Source: Protonemura montana (taxonomy: Eukaryota > Arthropoda > Insecta > Plecoptera > Nemouridae). From it: 64,000 nucleotides of DNA. Under the pieces are notes generated by a model. It saw only the letters and a list, made by a program, of their open reading frames with translations, did no database searches and had not been told where the DNA came from. Positions 62,231 through 64,000 of this stretch are shown here, piece by piece. Every line of letters begins with the position of its first letter. Position 1 is the first letter of the stretch. The DNA is taken from the NCBI GenBank assembly GCA_947568835.1, contig OX387607.1:19929277-19993276 (forward strand). Direction: 5' to 3'. The translations under genes and the position numbers were made by a program.

Positions 62231-64000
62231 TCGCTACCCAGACGTTCCAGACACTTTGCCTTGCTACCCAAACGCTCCAGACACTCTGCCTCGCTAGCCA
62301 GGCGCTTCAGAAGCTCTGCCTCGCTAGCGAGGCGCTCCAGACACTCTGCCATACTAGCCAGACGCTCCAGAGACTCTGCCTCGCTAGCCAGGCGCTTCAG
62401 ACACTCTGCCATGCTAGCCAGACGCTATAGACTATATGCCACGCTAGCCATAGGCTCCAGACACTCTGCTACGCTAGCTAGACGCTCCAGACACTCTGCC
62501 TTGCTACCCAGACGCTCCAGACACTCTGCCATTCTAGTCAGACGCTCTAGACTATCTGCCACGCTAGCCAGACGCTCCAGACACTCTGCCACGCTAGCCA
62601 GACTCTCTAGACACTTTGCCCCGCTACCCAGACGCTCCAGACAATCTGCTTCGCTAGCTAGATGGTCCAGGCACTCTGCCATGCTAGTCAGACGCTTCAG
62701 ACTTTCTGCCTTACTAGCAAGACGCTCAAGACACTCTGCCATTCTAGTCAGACGCTCCAGACTACCTGCTACGCTAGCCAGAGGCTCCAGACACTCTGCT
62801 TTGCTAGCCAGACGCTCCAGGTACTCTGCCTTGCTACCCAGACAATCCAGACTCTCTGCCATTCTAGTCAGACGCTCCAGACACTCTGCCTCGCTAGCCA
62901 GGCGCTCCAGACACTCTACCTCGCCACCCAGACGCTCCAGGCACTCTGCCTCGCCAGCAAGGCACTTCAGACACTCTGTTTTGCTAGCTAGACGGTCCAG
63001 ACACTCAGCCATGCTAGCCAGACGCTCCAGGTACTCTGCCTTGCTACCCAGACGCTCCAGACACTCTGCCATTCTAGTCAGACGCTCCAGACTATCTGCC
63101 ACGCTAGCCAGAGGCTCCAGACACTCTGCCACGCTAGCCATACGCTGCAGACACTCAGCTATGCTAGCCACACGCTCCAGACTTTCTGCCACGCTAGCCA
63201 GACGCTCGAGACACTCTGCCACGCTAGCCAGACGCTCCAGACACTCTGATTCGCTACCCAGACGCTCCAGACACTTTGCCTCGCTACCCAGACACACCAG
63301 ACACTCTGCCTTGCTACCCAGACCCTCCAGACACTCTGCCTTGCTAGCCAGGTGCTCCAGACACTCTGCCTCGCTACCCAGACGCTCCAGACTATCTGCC
63401 ACGCTAGCCAGTGGCTCCAGACTTTCTGACACGCTAGCTAGACGCTCCAGACACTCTGCCATTCTAGTCAGACGCTCCAGACTATCTGCCACGCTAGCCA
63501 GAGGCTCCAGACACTCTGCCACGCTAGCCATACGCTGCAGACACTCAGCTATGCTAGCCACACGCTCCAGACTTTCTGCCACGCTAGCCAGACGCTCGAG
63601 ACACTCTGCCACGCTAGCCAGACGCTCCAGACACTCTGATTCGCTACCCAGACGCTCCAGACACTTTGCCTCGCTACCCAGACACACCAGACACTCTGCC
63701 TTGCTACCCAGACCCTCCAGACACTCTGCCTTGCTAGCCAGGTGCTCCAGACACTCTGCCTCGCTACCCAGACGCTCCAGACTATCTGCCACGCTAGCCA
63801 GAGGCTGCAGACACTCTGCCACGCTAGCTAGACGCTCCAGACACTCTGCCATGCTAGCCAGACGCTCCAGACACTCTGATTCGCTACTTCGACGTTCCAG
63901 ACACTTTGCCTTGCTACTGAGACGCTCCAGACACTCTGCCTCGCTAGCCAGGCGCTTCAGAAGCTCTGCCCCGCTAGTAAGGCTCTCCAGACACTCGGCC
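62231..64000. repeat. Block F, unit F4 (first 1770 bp, cut by window end)
   Basis: F4 begins at the TAG-block boundary (62228) and follows F3 from 54884 at an offset of 7347 bp to the end of the window without any change of order. The HOR therefore continues beyond 64000. Confidence 0.88.

Larger units (their letters stand above)
1..64000. repeat. 30-bp tandem satellite array filling the window
   Basis: Every stretch reads as head-to-tail copies of one 30-bp monomer in a single orientation. Typical blocks are GCTAGC at monomer bases 3-8, CAGACGCTC at 9-17, CAGACACTC at 18-26 and TGCC at 27-30, with bases 1-2 usually TC, AC, AT or TT. Recurrent variants include GCTACC or GCTAGCT for the first block, and AGGCGCT, AGAGGCT or AGTGGCT in the second. 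The array runs past both window edges. No unique sequence, transposon, simple repeat or RNA gene interrupts it. Tandem organisation with long-range higher-order structure is typical of eukaryotic satellite DNA. The host species and chromosomal position cannot be told from the sequence. Confidence 0.98.

Noticed and set aside
1-64000. CRISPR array
   Set aside because: Repeats of about 30 bp are of CRISPR size, but they are directly contiguous with no unique spacers and no cas genes.
1-64000. CENP-B box (nTTCGnnnnAnnCGGGn) as centromere evidence
   Set aside because: TTCG occurs in some monomers (ATTCGCTACCC, CTTCGCTAGC), but the required A and CGGG do not follow. I saw no match by eye. A centromeric role remains possible but unsupported.
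1-64000. Telomeric repeat or G-quadruplex array
   Set aside because: No TTAGGG-like or similar telomere motif is present. Runs of three or more G on either strand are too rare to form regular quadruplexes.
1-64000. Assembly artefact producing artificial repeats
   Set aside because: HOR copies carry private, internally consistent variants (150-bp and 1889-bp duplications, the 60-bp and 41-bp differences, scattered substitutions), which argues for real sequence. Exact copy number could still be wrong and needs read-depth support.

Overview
The whole 64 kb window is one uninterrupted tandem array of a 30-bp satellite monomer, about 2,130 copies. I found no gene, RNA gene, transposon, CRISPR array or unique sequence. 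In a typical monomer (for example 1831-1860) bases 3-8 are GCTAGC, bases 9-17 are CAGACGCTC, bases 18-26 are CAGACACTC and bases 27-30 are TGCC. The consensus is about 63% G+C, has two CpGs per monomer, and on the + strand holds about twice as much C as G. Such an array fits eukaryotic heterochromatin (centromeric, pericentromeric, subtelomeric or a minisatellite-type block). Much of the monomer variation is CpG to TpG or CpA, which suggests a genome that methylates cytosine. The sequence does not identify the species.

The monomers are organised into higher-order repeats (HORs): long ordered runs of distinguishable monomer variants that recur as a block. From left to right I recognise six families. 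Block A (1-3450) has an 1830-bp repeat spacing. A mixed bridge follows (3451-4380). Block B (4381-17177) is a 3300-bp, 110-monomer HOR with an internal 1170-bp duplication. Block C (17178-22695) has units of 1020 and 1410 bp followed by a mosaic unit. Block D (22696-34485) has two units of 5580 and 5640 bp separated by a 570-bp spacer unit. Block E (34486-43817) has a 4367-bp unit, a 3976-bp unit and a partial one. Block F (43818-64000) has units of 5608, 5458 and 7347 bp and a copy cut by the window end. Nearly all length differences are whole multiples of 30 bp. The exceptions are a few identifiable short monomers, and these account exactly for the odd HOR lengths.

The array records its own history. 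Diagnostic variants appear in sequence from left to right: a TAG-block monomer from 5.3 kb, a TTGACACT monomer from 17.2 kb, and a one-base-deleted monomer from 35.1 kb. There is an 18-bp monomer where blocks B and C meet, a patch of A-type monomers inside a B unit, a copy of the 3.6-4.5 kb bridge at 20.6-21.4 kb, and an 1889-bp tandem duplication in the third F unit. All are expected from unequal crossing-over and gene conversion.

Long open reading frames cover the window on both strands (up to 1089 codons), but they follow from a 30-bp (ten-codon) monomer whose consensus is stop-free in four of six frames. I do not annotate them as genes.
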